Source: Caldilineaceae bacterium
GTDB taxonomy: Bacteria > Chloroflexota > Anaerolineae > Caldilineales > Caldilineaceae
Reading direction: 5' to 3'
Length of the DNA: 64,000 bases
Assembly (NCBI GenBank): GCA_020634755.1
Contig: JACKBC010000007.1
Span: forward strand, 62,001 to 126,000
Part shown: positions 53,540 through 62,200 of the stretch, piece by piece
Layout of the letters: each line of letters starts with the position of its first letter
How positions within the stretch are numbered: position 1 is the first letter of the stretch
Notes under the pieces: model-generated
Database searches by the model: none
Told to the model about the DNA's origin: nothing
Seen by the model: only the letters and a program-made list of their open reading frames with translations
Made by a program: the position numbers and the translations under genes

Positions 53540-54352
53540 TCACGCCGGCCAAATCTGATCCCACGCCGCCAGCCAGTTGGCGCCGCGGCTCACCACTTTG
53601 AGCGGTTCCACCACCTCTACGCCGGGGCGGTTGCGGAATTGATCTACTTTTTCCACGCTTTCCACCTCAATGGTAATGGTTGTCGGCTGCGCCGGTACAT
53701 AGGGACGCGTGCGGCCCAGGTTTTGCAAGGCTTCACGCGCGCCATCTTCAATCATCTGCCGCGCGCGCACGGGCGGGATCTGGCGGGCGGAATAGCGAGA
53801 GAGGCCCCGCTTGACCGCCACCGTGGGCAAGTTCGGCCCCATGATCTCTTTGGATTCGCGACAGACGGCCTCATCGCCTGTGACCAGCGCCACCGGGCAG
53901 CCATAATGGCCACAGATGGCGGCGTTGACGCCCACTTCACCCACTAGGTCGTCATTAAACCAGAGATTGCGCCAGGTGACGGTGGAGATGGTGTGGCAGA
54001 GAACGCCATCCGGCGTGCCGGCGCGGGCGTGCATGCCCACCAAGAGCACGGCGTCGCAGCCCTGCTCCAGCAGTTCGGTATAGCGGCCCCAACGGTGGTG
54101 GGCCACCCATTCGCAAGCGGGATCCAGCAGCTCGGGAATAAATGAGTTAAAGGACCAGTCGCCGCCCGCCCCGTGGCAATCTACGGCCACAATTTCGGTG
54201 GCGCCGGCGGCCTTGGCCCCGCGCACCGCGGCGTTGATCTCCTCTGTGTAGAGCCGGCGGCCCTCTTCATACATGGGGTCGCCCCCGGTGACCTGACCCC
54301 AAACAACAATACCGCTAACGCCTTCCATGTCGGACATAATGAGCACGCGCAT
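53540..54352 (-). CDS. dppA: M55-family D-aminopeptidase (DppA-like)
   Basis: A 270-residue zinc peptidase of the DppA fold that releases N-terminal D-amino acids from small peptides. Metal-site motifs are MSDMEGVSG (Asp and Glu at 8 and 10), AVDCHGAGGD (His near 60) and VGMHARAG (His near 107). AAGGAAATTCAC precedes the ATG. It follows the B3/B4-domain gene by 37 bp on the same strand. A role in recycling of cell-wall or imported peptides is plausible, given the Dpp-type transporters. Confidence 0.92.
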   Translation of the reverse strand: MRVLIMSDMEGVSGIVVWGQVTGGDPMYEEGRRLYTEEINAAVRGAKAAGATEIVAVDCHGAGGDWSFNSFIPELLDPACEWVAHHRWGRYTELLEQGCDAVLLVGMHARAGTPDGVLCHTISTVTWRNLWFNDDLVGEVGVNAAICGHYGCPVALVTGDEAVCRESKEIMGPNLPTVAVKRGLSRYSARQIPPVRARQMIEDGAREALQNLGRTRPYVPAQPTTITIEVESVEKVDQFRNRPGVEVVEPLKVVSRGANWLAAWDQIWPA

Positions 54353-54389
54353 GTGAATTTCCTTTTTTAATTAGAACAGTGTAACAGAA

Positions 54390-55094
54390 TCAGCATTTGC
54401 CATCGGTTTTGTCCAGAATTTTGGTCGTAAACTCGCCACCGGCAAACTCGTTGAGCAGGGCCAGCATCTCGGCCACGGCGGCATCGACGTGGGCGCGACC
54501 GTCTGCGTGTTGGGCCTCAATGGCAATAATCACTTGCGTGGTATCGATCTGAGCCGCGCTTTCGGCGCTCTGCCGCCAGCACCAGCGACGGGCCACCACC
54601 AAGCCGGTCTCATCGGTAAAGACCACTTCACCTGGCTCGGGATGCAGCAACTCGCTGCTGCCCAGTTCGGTATAGCGCTCCGAGCCATCGGCCAGATGCA
54701 CGGTGATGGGCCCTTGTACGTGGCGCGTGTCGCACACGGCCACCGGCATGGCGTAGCGAATGCTGATCAGGTTGCCGATATCGACCAGCGTGTTGATGGT
54801 GGGAATGGCGCCCGCTTTGGTCAGCCGGCGCAGCAGCGCTTCGGGCGCGCTGCGCGTCTTGGTGGGGTTGACGCCAAATTGACGGAAGACCTGCCGCCAC
54901 GCCGCCAGCGCCGGCACTTCGCTCAGCGGCGTGTTGCCAATGCGCTGCAGCGTTGCTTGCTGCTCTCGGCCAAAGCGGGCGGCCAGCGCGGCGGCGGTGG
55001 GGCCATTTTGCACATGGCGACCCACCAAAATACCGCCCACCGTATGGGGGAAATGGACAAAGATTTCGGGTGCATATTGAAAAGAAATCGTCAT
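54390..55094 (-). CDS. B3/B4 tRNA-binding-domain protein
   Basis: A 234-residue protein resembling the B3/B4 domain of phenylalanyl-tRNA synthetase beta chains as found in free-standing proteins. Landmarks are WRQVFRQFGVNPTKTRSAPEALLRR (residues ~66-90, shown in family order), then DIGNLISIRYAMPV, ELLHPEPGEVVFTDETG and RRWCWRQS. Such proteins may hydrolyse mischarged tRNAs or bind related substrates; no activity is proven. I chose the ATG at 55094 (MTISFQY). It starts 11 bp after the primase stop. Confidence 0.85.
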   Translation of the reverse strand: MTISFQYAPEIFVHFPHTVGGILVGRHVQNGPTAAALAARFGREQQATLQRIGNTPLSEVPALAAWRQVFRQFGVNPTKTRSAPEALLRRLTKAGAIPTINTLVDIGNLISIRYAMPVAVCDTRHVQGPITVHLADGSERYTELGSSELLHPEPGEVVFTDETGLVVARRWCWRQSAESAAQIDTTQVIIAIEAQHADGRAHVDAAVAEMLALLNEFAGGEFTTKILDKTDGKC

Positions 55095-55105
55095 AGCAAC
55101 TGATT

Positions 55106-56446
55106 TTACACGGGGCCAGGCGCATTGGCAACCTGGTGGAAGAGCAACCCACTGGCTGCTGTCTGCTCCAGCTCTGCGCACGCCGCGGCATAGGCCGCGC
55201 GCCAGTCGCCGCCATGCGCCAACATTACGTAGATGTAGAAGGCGTCGTGGGCCTTGCGCCGCACCTGGCGCGTGCGCGGGTCCAGATATTCCTCGCTGTA
55301 AAGTTCATCGCTGGAGCTGAAATGGACAGACAACTCGGGCGCGCCATCGGCCCGCGCCGGAAAGATAGTGACCGACGAACTGGACGCGTCGCGGCCCGGG
55401 CGCGCCAGCCGCGTCAGGGTGTCCGTGGCAAAGCCGAGCTGATAGCCATGCTGGGTCAGCAGGTCGGCAATGTGGTGGCGGTCGTTGAACGCTTGCCGCA
55501 CGTCGTTGGTGGGGCGATTGACGCGAATGGTGGCGGCCGCGGCGGCGGGCGGCCGCTGCTCAAACAGCCAATCCTCCACGCGCTGCTCCAGTTCACTGTA
55601 TGTGTAAAGCCGCGCAAAGTCGCACGTCACAAACTGCACCTGGGGCGGCGCGTCGCCAAAGCCGGGCTTCATGTTGTGGGTGCCCGGCACGCGCAGCACG
55701 CGCCGCAGATCGGCGGCGCCGGGGTCGCCGCCCATCATCTGCACCCAACCGTGCTGGGTGGCCTGAATATCGGCCCGATTGCTCGCGTCTACCGGCACGG
55801 CGTCGCGCAGCAGCCAATAGCAGTGATAGCCGCCGCCGCTGTCTACAATCACGCTGGGGTCAGATTCCAGCGCGCGAATTTCATCCAACACCCGCTGTTT
55901 ATATTGGGCGGGGCAGAGATAAAAGGCCACCTCTTTGGCCGCGCGCACGGCCTTGCGCTGCTCTACGGGGGAAAGCCGCACAAAGTGCCGCGGCAGAAAG
56001 GAAGCGTATTCGGGCAGCCGCACATAGTCCTTGCCGTCATACTCGGCAAAGAGCGTGTTGATGGCGGCAATGTAGGGCAGCTGGCTGCTAATGTAGCGCG
56101 GATCGCGATGGCCGCTTACATTGTGGGGCGGGATCTGCGTCAACGGATGAACGGAAAAGAAGACGTTCTGCCGCAACCATGTTTTGGGGATGCGGCGCGT
56201 GACGCGGGATGCGGCGCGATACCGATTGCGGTGCCGGGCGGTGGCCCGGCGCGCCACACCCGCTTTGGCCCGCGTTGAATACGCGGGCAAGCTGCTGGGC
56301 GTGGATATATGTTGGGCAATATTAATGGATGGTGGGGCGTCTGTGGTTGGAAACCAAAAGGAACGGTTGCCGGCATCGGTCCACAAATGGGCATACGCGC
56401 CCCCGCGATGAAGATGATCAAACAGGCGTTCGGTGGCAGTTTTCAT
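55106..56446 (-). CDS. Archaeo-eukaryotic-type primase (RepB-primase-like) protein
   Basis: A 446-residue protein with an AEP-type primase core in the middle. LFAEYDGKDY (residues ~130-139) gives the first acidic motif. VDSGGGYHCYWLL (near 202) gives the sGGGxHxYW motif with the catalytic His. LRRVLRVPGTHNMKPG follows near 247. The first ~100 residues are Arg-rich and probably disordered; the C-terminal ~150 residues are unassigned. Such proteins normally belong to plasmids or phages. No integrase, helicase or replication origin was seen nearby. A start at 56452 is also possible. Confidence 0.8.
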   Translation of the reverse strand: MKTATERLFDHLHRGGAYAHLWTDAGNRSFWFPTTDAPPSINIAQHISTPSSLPAYSTRAKAGVARRATARHRNRYRAASRVTRRIPKTWLRQNVFFSVHPLTQIPPHNVSGHRDPRYISSQLPYIAAINTLFAEYDGKDYVRLPEYASFLPRHFVRLSPVEQRKAVRAAKEVAFYLCPAQYKQRVLDEIRALESDPSVIVDSGGGYHCYWLLRDAVPVDASNRADIQATQHGWVQMMGGDPGAADLRRVLRVPGTHNMKPGFGDAPPQVQFVTCDFARLYTYSELEQRVEDWLFEQRPPAAAAATIRVNRPTNDVRQAFNDRHHIADLLTQHGYQLGFATDTLTRLARPGRDASSSSVTIFPARADGAPELSVHFSSSDELYSEEYLDPRTRQVRRKAHDAFYIYVMLAHGGDWRAAYAAACAELEQTAASGLLFHQVANAPGPV

Positions 56447-56507
56447 AGGCATCTCTGGCAATCTAAAAGGCAAAAATAGGACAATTAACGTGTATAAATT
56501 ATAACAT

Positions 56508-56882
56508 ATGTTCTATGGATTTGTCAACGAAAATGTGCTTAAAAAAGAACGCGTGTACTTGACGCGCTATGGTATAATTTACCTATCAAACGAACGCGTG
56601 GCTGAGACCGAACGCTATCCGCTTGGCGCCGATCTTGCCATTGAAGTCGTCAGCCCCGATGACCCCGGGCGCGACTATGAAACAAAACGGCGTGAATACG
56701 CCGAAGCCAGCATTCCCGAATATTGGATTGTGGACCCACAGAAGAGGGTGATCACCGTGCTGGTGCTGGCTGACGCCGTGTATCGCGTCCACGGCGAGTT
56801 TACGCCTGAACAGCAGGCAACCTCGGTATTATTGGAAGGCTTTGCGGTGGATGTGGTGGAGGTCTTTGCCGCGGCCAAATGA
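56508..56882 (+). pseudogene. Uma2-family (DUF820) restriction-endonuclease-like gene, N-terminally truncated
   Basis: The 124-residue frame contains the C-terminal catalytic half of a Uma2 protein: LAIEVVSPDDPGRDYETKRREYAEA (Glu-Val-Val-Ser with the downstream Lys) and IPEYWIVDPQKR, followed by the terminal strand region. Full-length proteins have about 60-70 more residues at the N-terminus, including another active-site residue. Here the first ~40 residues look unrelated. It is most likely a nonfunctional remnant, although the frame itself is intact. Confidence 0.75.
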
Positions 56883-56944
56883 ACCGCGCTTCTCTTGACA
56901 TCTCTTTCTGCCCGTGTTAAACTTGCCGACGCAATTACATATTG

Positions 56945-57325
56945 ACTGAGATGGAGACGAGTAGACGTTAGAATTTCTCACAGCGAGTCTGGGCCGGTGG
57001 AAGCCAGATGAACCCTTCTGATGCTGAATATCCCTCCGGAGTCTTGGCCCCAACGGTTTCTCGCGGTTGTGCGCAGCACAGAGCAAAAGTGACTCTCCTG
57101 CGCAGCACAGCGCGCAAACCTATTAATAGCCAACGGATTCGTGACCCGTTACCCTCACGGCGAAATAGTTGTCTGTTCAGGCAACCGTTTTGCAGCAAGG
57201 AGCCTGTTGACATATAACTTGTCTAAGCAGGAACCGGGGTGGTACCGCGGACTACCTACTATCTATCTGAAAATTCTGTTTTCAGATAGGTTCTGAGCCC
57301 GTCCCCAATGGGGGATGGGTTTTTT
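56945..57325 (+). ncRNA. T-box leader, apparent tRNA-Ile specifier
   Basis: The T-box core GGGGTGGTACCGCGG is at 57237-57250. Stem I features are ACGAGTAGAC (56958-56967), CAGCGAG (56981-56987) and GGTGGAAGCC. The specifier region reads CTGAATATCCCTCCGGAG, where ATC (57030-57032) aligns with the Ile codon position in actinobacterial ileS leaders. The terminator is CCCGTCCCC/GGGGGATGGG plus six T (57298-57325). Uncharged tRNA-Ile should stabilise the antiterminator and turn on the operon ending in ileS. A 46-bp palindromic segment is inserted between T-box and terminator. Confidence 0.88.
57251..57296. repeat. Short family-2 MITE-like element inside the T-box leader
   Basis: An 11-bp stem (CTATCTGAAAA at 57263-57273, TTTTCAGATAG at 57279-57289) with outer words TACCTACTAT and GTTCTGA corresponds to the ends of the element at 23839-23913. 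Without it the leader would read CCGCGG directly into AGCCCGTCCCC, the usual T-box/terminator spacing. Confidence 0.6.
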
Positions 57326-57345
57326 GTTGTTTTAAGGCATAAATC

Positions 57346-58080
57346 ATGACCAAACTACTCTATTACGACGACGCCTATTTGCAAGAATTTGAGGCCCAGA
57401 TTGTCGATGTCGACGCGTCTGAAAATGGCCCGCGCGTGGCGCTGGACCAAACCGCCTTCTATCCCGGCGGCGGCGGGCAGCCCAACGATCAGGGCTGGCT
57501 GACCATTAATGGCCAGCGCTATGATGTGAGCAGCGTTAAAAAAGAGGGCCGCCACATTTGGCACAAGCTAAGCACCAATGGCGGTGAGCCGTCGATACCC
57601 AACGGCGCTGCCGTCCACGGCCAGCTGGATTGGGCGCGCCGCTACAAGCTCATGCGCACGCATACGGCTATGCACATTCTGTGTGGCGTGGTCTGGCGAG
57701 ACTATGAAGCCAGCGTTACCGGCGGCAACATGGACCCCGGCCAGAGCCGCATGGACTTCGAATTCGCCTCGCTCACCCGCGAGCTGATTGGCGAAATCGA
57801 GGCCAAATGCAATGCCGAAATCGCCGCCGCCCACGACATCCGCACGCAGATTCTGCCGCGCGCAGAAGCGTTCCAGATCCCAGACCTGATCCGCACCAAA
57901 ATCAACCTGCTGCCGGCGGGCATCACCGAGGTGCGCACGGTGGAAATAGTGGGGCTGGACCTGCAAGCCGATGGCGGCACCCACGTGGGCAATACCCGTG
58001 AGGTGGGCGCCATGCAGGTGGTGGATTATAAGAGCAAAGGCGCCATTAATAAGCGGATTTACATTGAGCTGGCTGATTAA
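57346..58080 (+). CDS. Alanyl-tRNA editing protein (AlaX-like)
   Basis: A 244-residue free-standing editing domain related to the AlaRS editing module. The zinc site is HTAMH (near residues 107-111) and GGTHVGNTREVG (His near 218). QTAFYPGGGGQPNDQG (near 35) is the glycine-rich motif. It is expected to hydrolyse Ser-tRNA-Ala or Gly-tRNA-Ala. The position preceding GGTH is Asp, not Cys, as in several AlaX forms. It is the first gene behind an Ile-type T-box, which is unexpected for an alanine quality-control enzyme. Confidence 0.9.
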   Translation: MTKLLYYDDAYLQEFEAQIVDVDASENGPRVALDQTAFYPGGGGQPNDQGWLTINGQRYDVSSVKKEGRHIWHKLSTNGGEPSIPNGAAVHGQLDWARRYKLMRTHTAMHILCGVVWRDYEASVTGGNMDPGQSRMDFEFASLTRELIGEIEAKCNAEIAAAHDIRTQILPRAEAFQIPDLIRTKINLLPAGITEVRTVEIVGLDLQADGGTHVGNTREVGAMQVVDYKSKGAINKRIYIELAD

Positions 58081-58161
58081 TGGCGCGCAAGACGGACGCG
58101 AGTTGGGGCGGGATGTTGCCGCCCCAACCCGTGTCCCTACGGGATGTTGCGGATCAACACC

Positions 58162-58674
58162 ATGGCCACCTATGCCGACTATTTTGTGCCGGGCCTTACG
58201 CTGCTCACCTGTGAAACGGTCAATCGGGAGAACGTGCTGGACAGCGACGGCAAAATACGCCTGCTGCGTACGGTGCTCAACAACGTGCGCCAACAGCATG
58301 CCTTTCGCATGATGGCATATGTTTTTCTGCGCAACCAACTCCATCTGCTGCTGGCGCCTGGGGCAGGCGTCACGCTGGACCAGATTGTCCACGACATGGG
58401 GCGGCGCTTTGAGCGTGATTATGCGGCGCTGCTGGGGATGCCGCAGATGGCGCGTGTTTGGCGGCGCACCTATGCCGCGCACAAAGCCAATGACGTGGAT
58501 GAGTTTGCCGTCATGCTTGATTATGTGCATTACAGCCCGGTGCAACACGGGCTGGCGCCGCGCCCCGAAGAGTGGTTGCACAGCAGCTATGAAACGTGGG
58601 TGGAGCGTGGGCTATACGAGCTGGGCTGGGGCTGGCAGGAGCCGGAAAGCGTCAAAGGGAGACGGTGGGGTTGA
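58162..58674 (+). CDS. Y1-type (REP-associated) transposase relative with degenerate HUH motif
   Basis: A 170-residue protein with the order of the short REP-associated tyrosine transposases: an N-terminal strand (YFVPGLTLLTCETVNRENVL), LRTVLNNVRQQHAFRMMAYV and DYVHYSPVQHGLAPRPEEWLHSSY. The catalytic Tyr region is kept. The HUH motif, normally HxH in a PxHxH context, reads RNQLHLLL, so the first His is replaced by Gln. Activity as a nickase is doubtful. It overlaps the Nudix start (TGATG) and lies inside the T-box operon, as if domesticated. Start could also be 58144. Confidence 0.75.
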   Translation: MATYADYFVPGLTLLTCETVNRENVLDSDGKIRLLRTVLNNVRQQHAFRMMAYVFLRNQLHLLLAPGAGVTLDQIVHDMGRRFERDYAALLGMPQMARVWRRTYAAHKANDVDEFAVMLDYVHYSPVQHGLAPRPEEWLHSSYETWVERGLYELGWGWQEPESVKGRRWG

Positions 58675-59132
58675 TGGCTGCCGAAATACAAACGGGTGTA
58701 CTCAACCATTATACGTCCAAAGTTTGCCCTGTCGTTTTACGCCCACCAGCCGTGCCGCCGCGACCCAATGGGCAAACGCAGATTCTGGCTTTTCGCCATC
58801 CGCTGGCCGGCAGCCAGATTGTCAAAGGCACGCTGGAGCCGGGCGAGCAGCCCGCCGCTGGCGCACTGCGTGAACTGGCCGAAGAGTCCGGCATTGATCA
58901 TGCCGAGGTGGTGCGCAAGCTGGGCGAACGCAGCTTTGATAACATTGGGCAGCAGTGGCACTTCTTTCTCTGCCGGCCCAACAAACCGCTGCCCGCAAGT
59001 TGGTCGCACTACACCACCGATGGCGGCGGCCACATCTTCCAGTTCTTCTGGCACGATCTCAACCGCGAACCGGACGACTCGTGGCATTCTGATTTCAAAT
59101 CGGCTTTAGCGTTTATCCGAGATAATATTTGA
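58674..59132 (+). CDS. Nudix hydrolase
   Basis: A 152-residue Nudix protein. The Nudix box GTLEPGEQPAAGALRELAEE followed by SGI at residues ~58-80 matches G-x5-E-x7-REUxEExGU exactly, so the catalytic glutamates are present. Substrate (a nucleoside diphosphate derivative) is not predictable. The ATG overlaps the preceding stop by one base. It is in the T-box operon upstream of ileS. Confidence 0.88.
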   Translation: MAAEIQTGVLNHYTSKVCPVVLRPPAVPPRPNGQTQILAFRHPLAGSQIVKGTLEPGEQPAAGALRELAEESGIDHAEVVRKLGERSFDNIGQQWHFFLCRPNKPLPASWSHYTTDGGGHIFQFFWHDLNREPDDSWHSDFKSALAFIRDNI

Positions 59133-59179
59133 TCAACAGCATGGTACTCCCGCTAGGTTTTTCCTGCAAAAGAGCGGTG

Positions 59180-59225
59180 AATCCTAAACTCCCCTTTCCG
59201 CATAGGAGGGGGGCTGGGGGTGAGG
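59180..59225. repeat. Palindromic repeat fragment in front of ileS
   Basis: CTCCCCTTTCCGCATAGGAG and the following GGGGGCTGGGGGTGAGG resemble the CCCCTCTCC/GGAGAGGGG type of interspersed palindrome seen at 21294-21320. It fills most of the 128-bp space between the Nudix gene and ileS. Confidence 0.5.
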
Positions 59226-59260
59226 TAAATCTGTTGATCCCTTCCTTTTTAGGAGCTATC

Positions 59261-62200
59261 ATGGCATTTGAACAAGTATCCAACAAAGCAGACTTTATCG
59301 AGCAGGAGCACGCCACGCTCGACTTTTGGCGTGAAAACAGCATCTTCGAGAAGATGCGCGATCTGCACCGCGGCCAGCCCAAATGGTCCTTTATCGACGG
59401 CCCCATCACGGCCAATAACCCCATGGGCGTGCATCACGGTTGGGGGCGCACGTTCAAAGACCTCTACTCGCGCTTCTGGACCATGCGCGGGCGCGAGCTA
59501 CGCTATCAAAACGGCTTTGACTGTCAGGGCCTGTGGGTAGAGGTCGAGGTGGAAAAAGAGCTGGGTTTCAAGAGCAAGAAAGACATTGAAGAGTACGGGC
59601 TAGACAAGTTCGTGCTCAAGTGCAAAGAGCGGGTGCTGCGCTACGCCGCCGTGCAGACGCGCCAATCCAAGCGGCTGGGTTACGCTATGGAATGGAACGA
59701 CCCGGATCGGCTGGAAGAGCTGGCGGACCAGCTGGCTGAATCGCCCTTTGCCACCATCACCTATCAAGGGCCGGCGGGCGAAGTGACCGATACGGTGGAA
59801 AATGTAGTGGGAAGGCTGGGGCTGCCCGAGTTGGGCGGCAGCTATTTCACCTTTTCCAACGAAAACAACTATATGATCTGGACCTTTCTCAAGCGCTGTT
59901 GGGAGAAGGGCTGGCTCTATCGCGGCGCCGACGTCATGCCCTGGTGCCCGCGCTGCGCCACCGGCATTAGCCAGCACGAGATTGTGACCGATGGCTACGC
60001 CGACATTACCCACCGCAGCGTGACCGTGCGCTTCCCGCTGCGCGATCGCGCCAACGAGTCGCTGCTGGTCTGGACCACCACGCCGTGGACCCTCACCAGC
60101 AACGTGGCCGCGGCCGTGGGGCCAGAGCTGACATACGTCAAAGTGCAGCAGGCCGACCAGATCTACTATCTGTCCAAGGGCTGTACGCACATGCTCAAAA
60201 ATGAGTATACCGTGCTGGGCGAACTCAAGGGTAAGGAGATGGCGGGCTGGCGCTACGATGGCCCGTTTGATGATCTGCCGGCGGCCCAACAGCCCGGCGG
60301 CGTCACCACCTTGACCGAGCTGACCGCGGGCGTCTCCGGCAGCGCGGCCGCAGTCCATCGCGTCATCTTGTGGAGCGAAGTGGGCGAGGCCGAAGGCACC
60401 GGCATTGTGCACATTGCGCCGGGCTGTGGCGCCGAGGACTTCCAGCTGGGCAAAGAGAACGGGCTGCCCTTTATTGCGCCGCTGACCGACGAGGGCATCT
60501 TTGTGGAGCAGTTTGGCTTCCTCACCGGCATGCACGTATCGGAAGTGAGCGACCCCATCTTTGAGAATTTGAAAGAGAAGGGGCTGCTCTATCGCATTCA
60601 GAATTATACCCACCGCTATCCCACCTGCTGGCGCTGCAAGACCGAGCTGGTCTTCCGGCTGGTGGCCGAATGGTTCATCAGCATGGGCGAGCTGTACGAC
60701 AAGCCGCGTGCAGAGGTGACTGCTGAGGAGAAAGAACGCAGCCTGCGCTACCAGATCATGGACTCGGTGGACGAGGCGCGCTGGGTGCCGGAGTTTGGCC
60801 ACGCCCGTGAGATGGACTGGCTGCGCAACATGCACGACTGGATGATCTCCAAAAAGCGCTATTGGGGGCTGGCGCTGCCCATTTGGGTCTGCGATGACTG
60901 CAAGCACTTCCACGTGGTGGGCGATGAAAACGAGCTGCAAGCGCTGGCCGTGGAAGGCTGGAACGAATTTGCCGGCCACACGCCCCATCGGCCCTTTGTG
61001 GACAAAGTGAAGATTGCCTGTCCCCAGTGTGGCGGCCAGATGACGCGCATTGCCGACGTGGGCAACCCGTGGCTGGATGCCGGCATTGTGGGCTTTAGCA
61101 CGCTGCGCTATCGCAGCGATCATGAATATTGGGAAAAGTGGTTCCCGGCGGACTGGATCAGCGAATCGTTCCCCGGCCAGTTCCGCAACTGGTTCTACAG
61201 CTTGCTGGCCATGAGCACCGTGCTGGCGGGGAAATCGCCTTTCAAAGCGCTCTTTGGCTACTCGACGCTGATTGCCGAGGATGGCCGCGCCATGCACAAA
61301 AGCTGGGGCAACTCGATTGAGTTTAACGAAGCCGCCGACAAAATGGGCGTGGACGTTATGCGCTGGCTCTACTGTGCGCACAAGCCAGAGAACAACCTGC
61401 CCTTTGGCTACGGCCGCGCCGATGATGTGCGCCGCCGCTTCCTGATTCCGCTGTGGAACGTCTACAGCTTCTTCACAACCTATGCTGGGCTGGATGGCTG
61501 GACGCCCAATGTGGCTCAATTTGACCCGGCCCAGCCCGAAGGGCCCACGCCGCAGAGCGATAACCCGCTGGACACGTGGATTCTGGCTCGCCTCAATCAA
61601 GTGCTGGCGCGGGTGGAAAATGCGCTGGAAAATTACGACGCCTTTGCCGCCACCATGGCCGTGGAACCGTTTATCGACGACCTGACCAACTGGTACGTGC
61701 GCCGCAGTCGCCGCCGCTTTTGGCGTTCCGAGCAGGATGGCGACAAGCTCAACGCGTACGCCACGCTCTATCACGTGCTGGTCAAACTGACGCGCCTGCT
61801 GGCGCCGATGACGCCCTTTGTAACCGAGCAGATCTACCAGAACTTGGTGCGTAGCGCGAACGCCGGCGCCTATGAAAGCATTCACCATACGAGCTGGCCC
61901 GCAGTGGACACAGCCGCCATCAACGAGACGCTGATCGAGCAGGTAGACCTGGCGCGGCGGGTGGCCAGCCTGGGGCTCAGCGCCCGCACCAGCGCCTCGC
62001 TCAAGGTGCGTCAACCGCTGGCCAAGGTGCTGGTTCACGTCAGCGACGGCAAGGCCGAGCTAAGCGACGACCTGATCGAGACGGTGGCTGAGGAGCTGAA
62101 CGTTAAGGAGTTCCAGTTTGTGAATGACGCCGGTGCGCTGGTCAGCTATAAAGTGCTGCCCAACAACAAGCTGCTGGGCCCTAAGTTTGGCGCTGAATTT

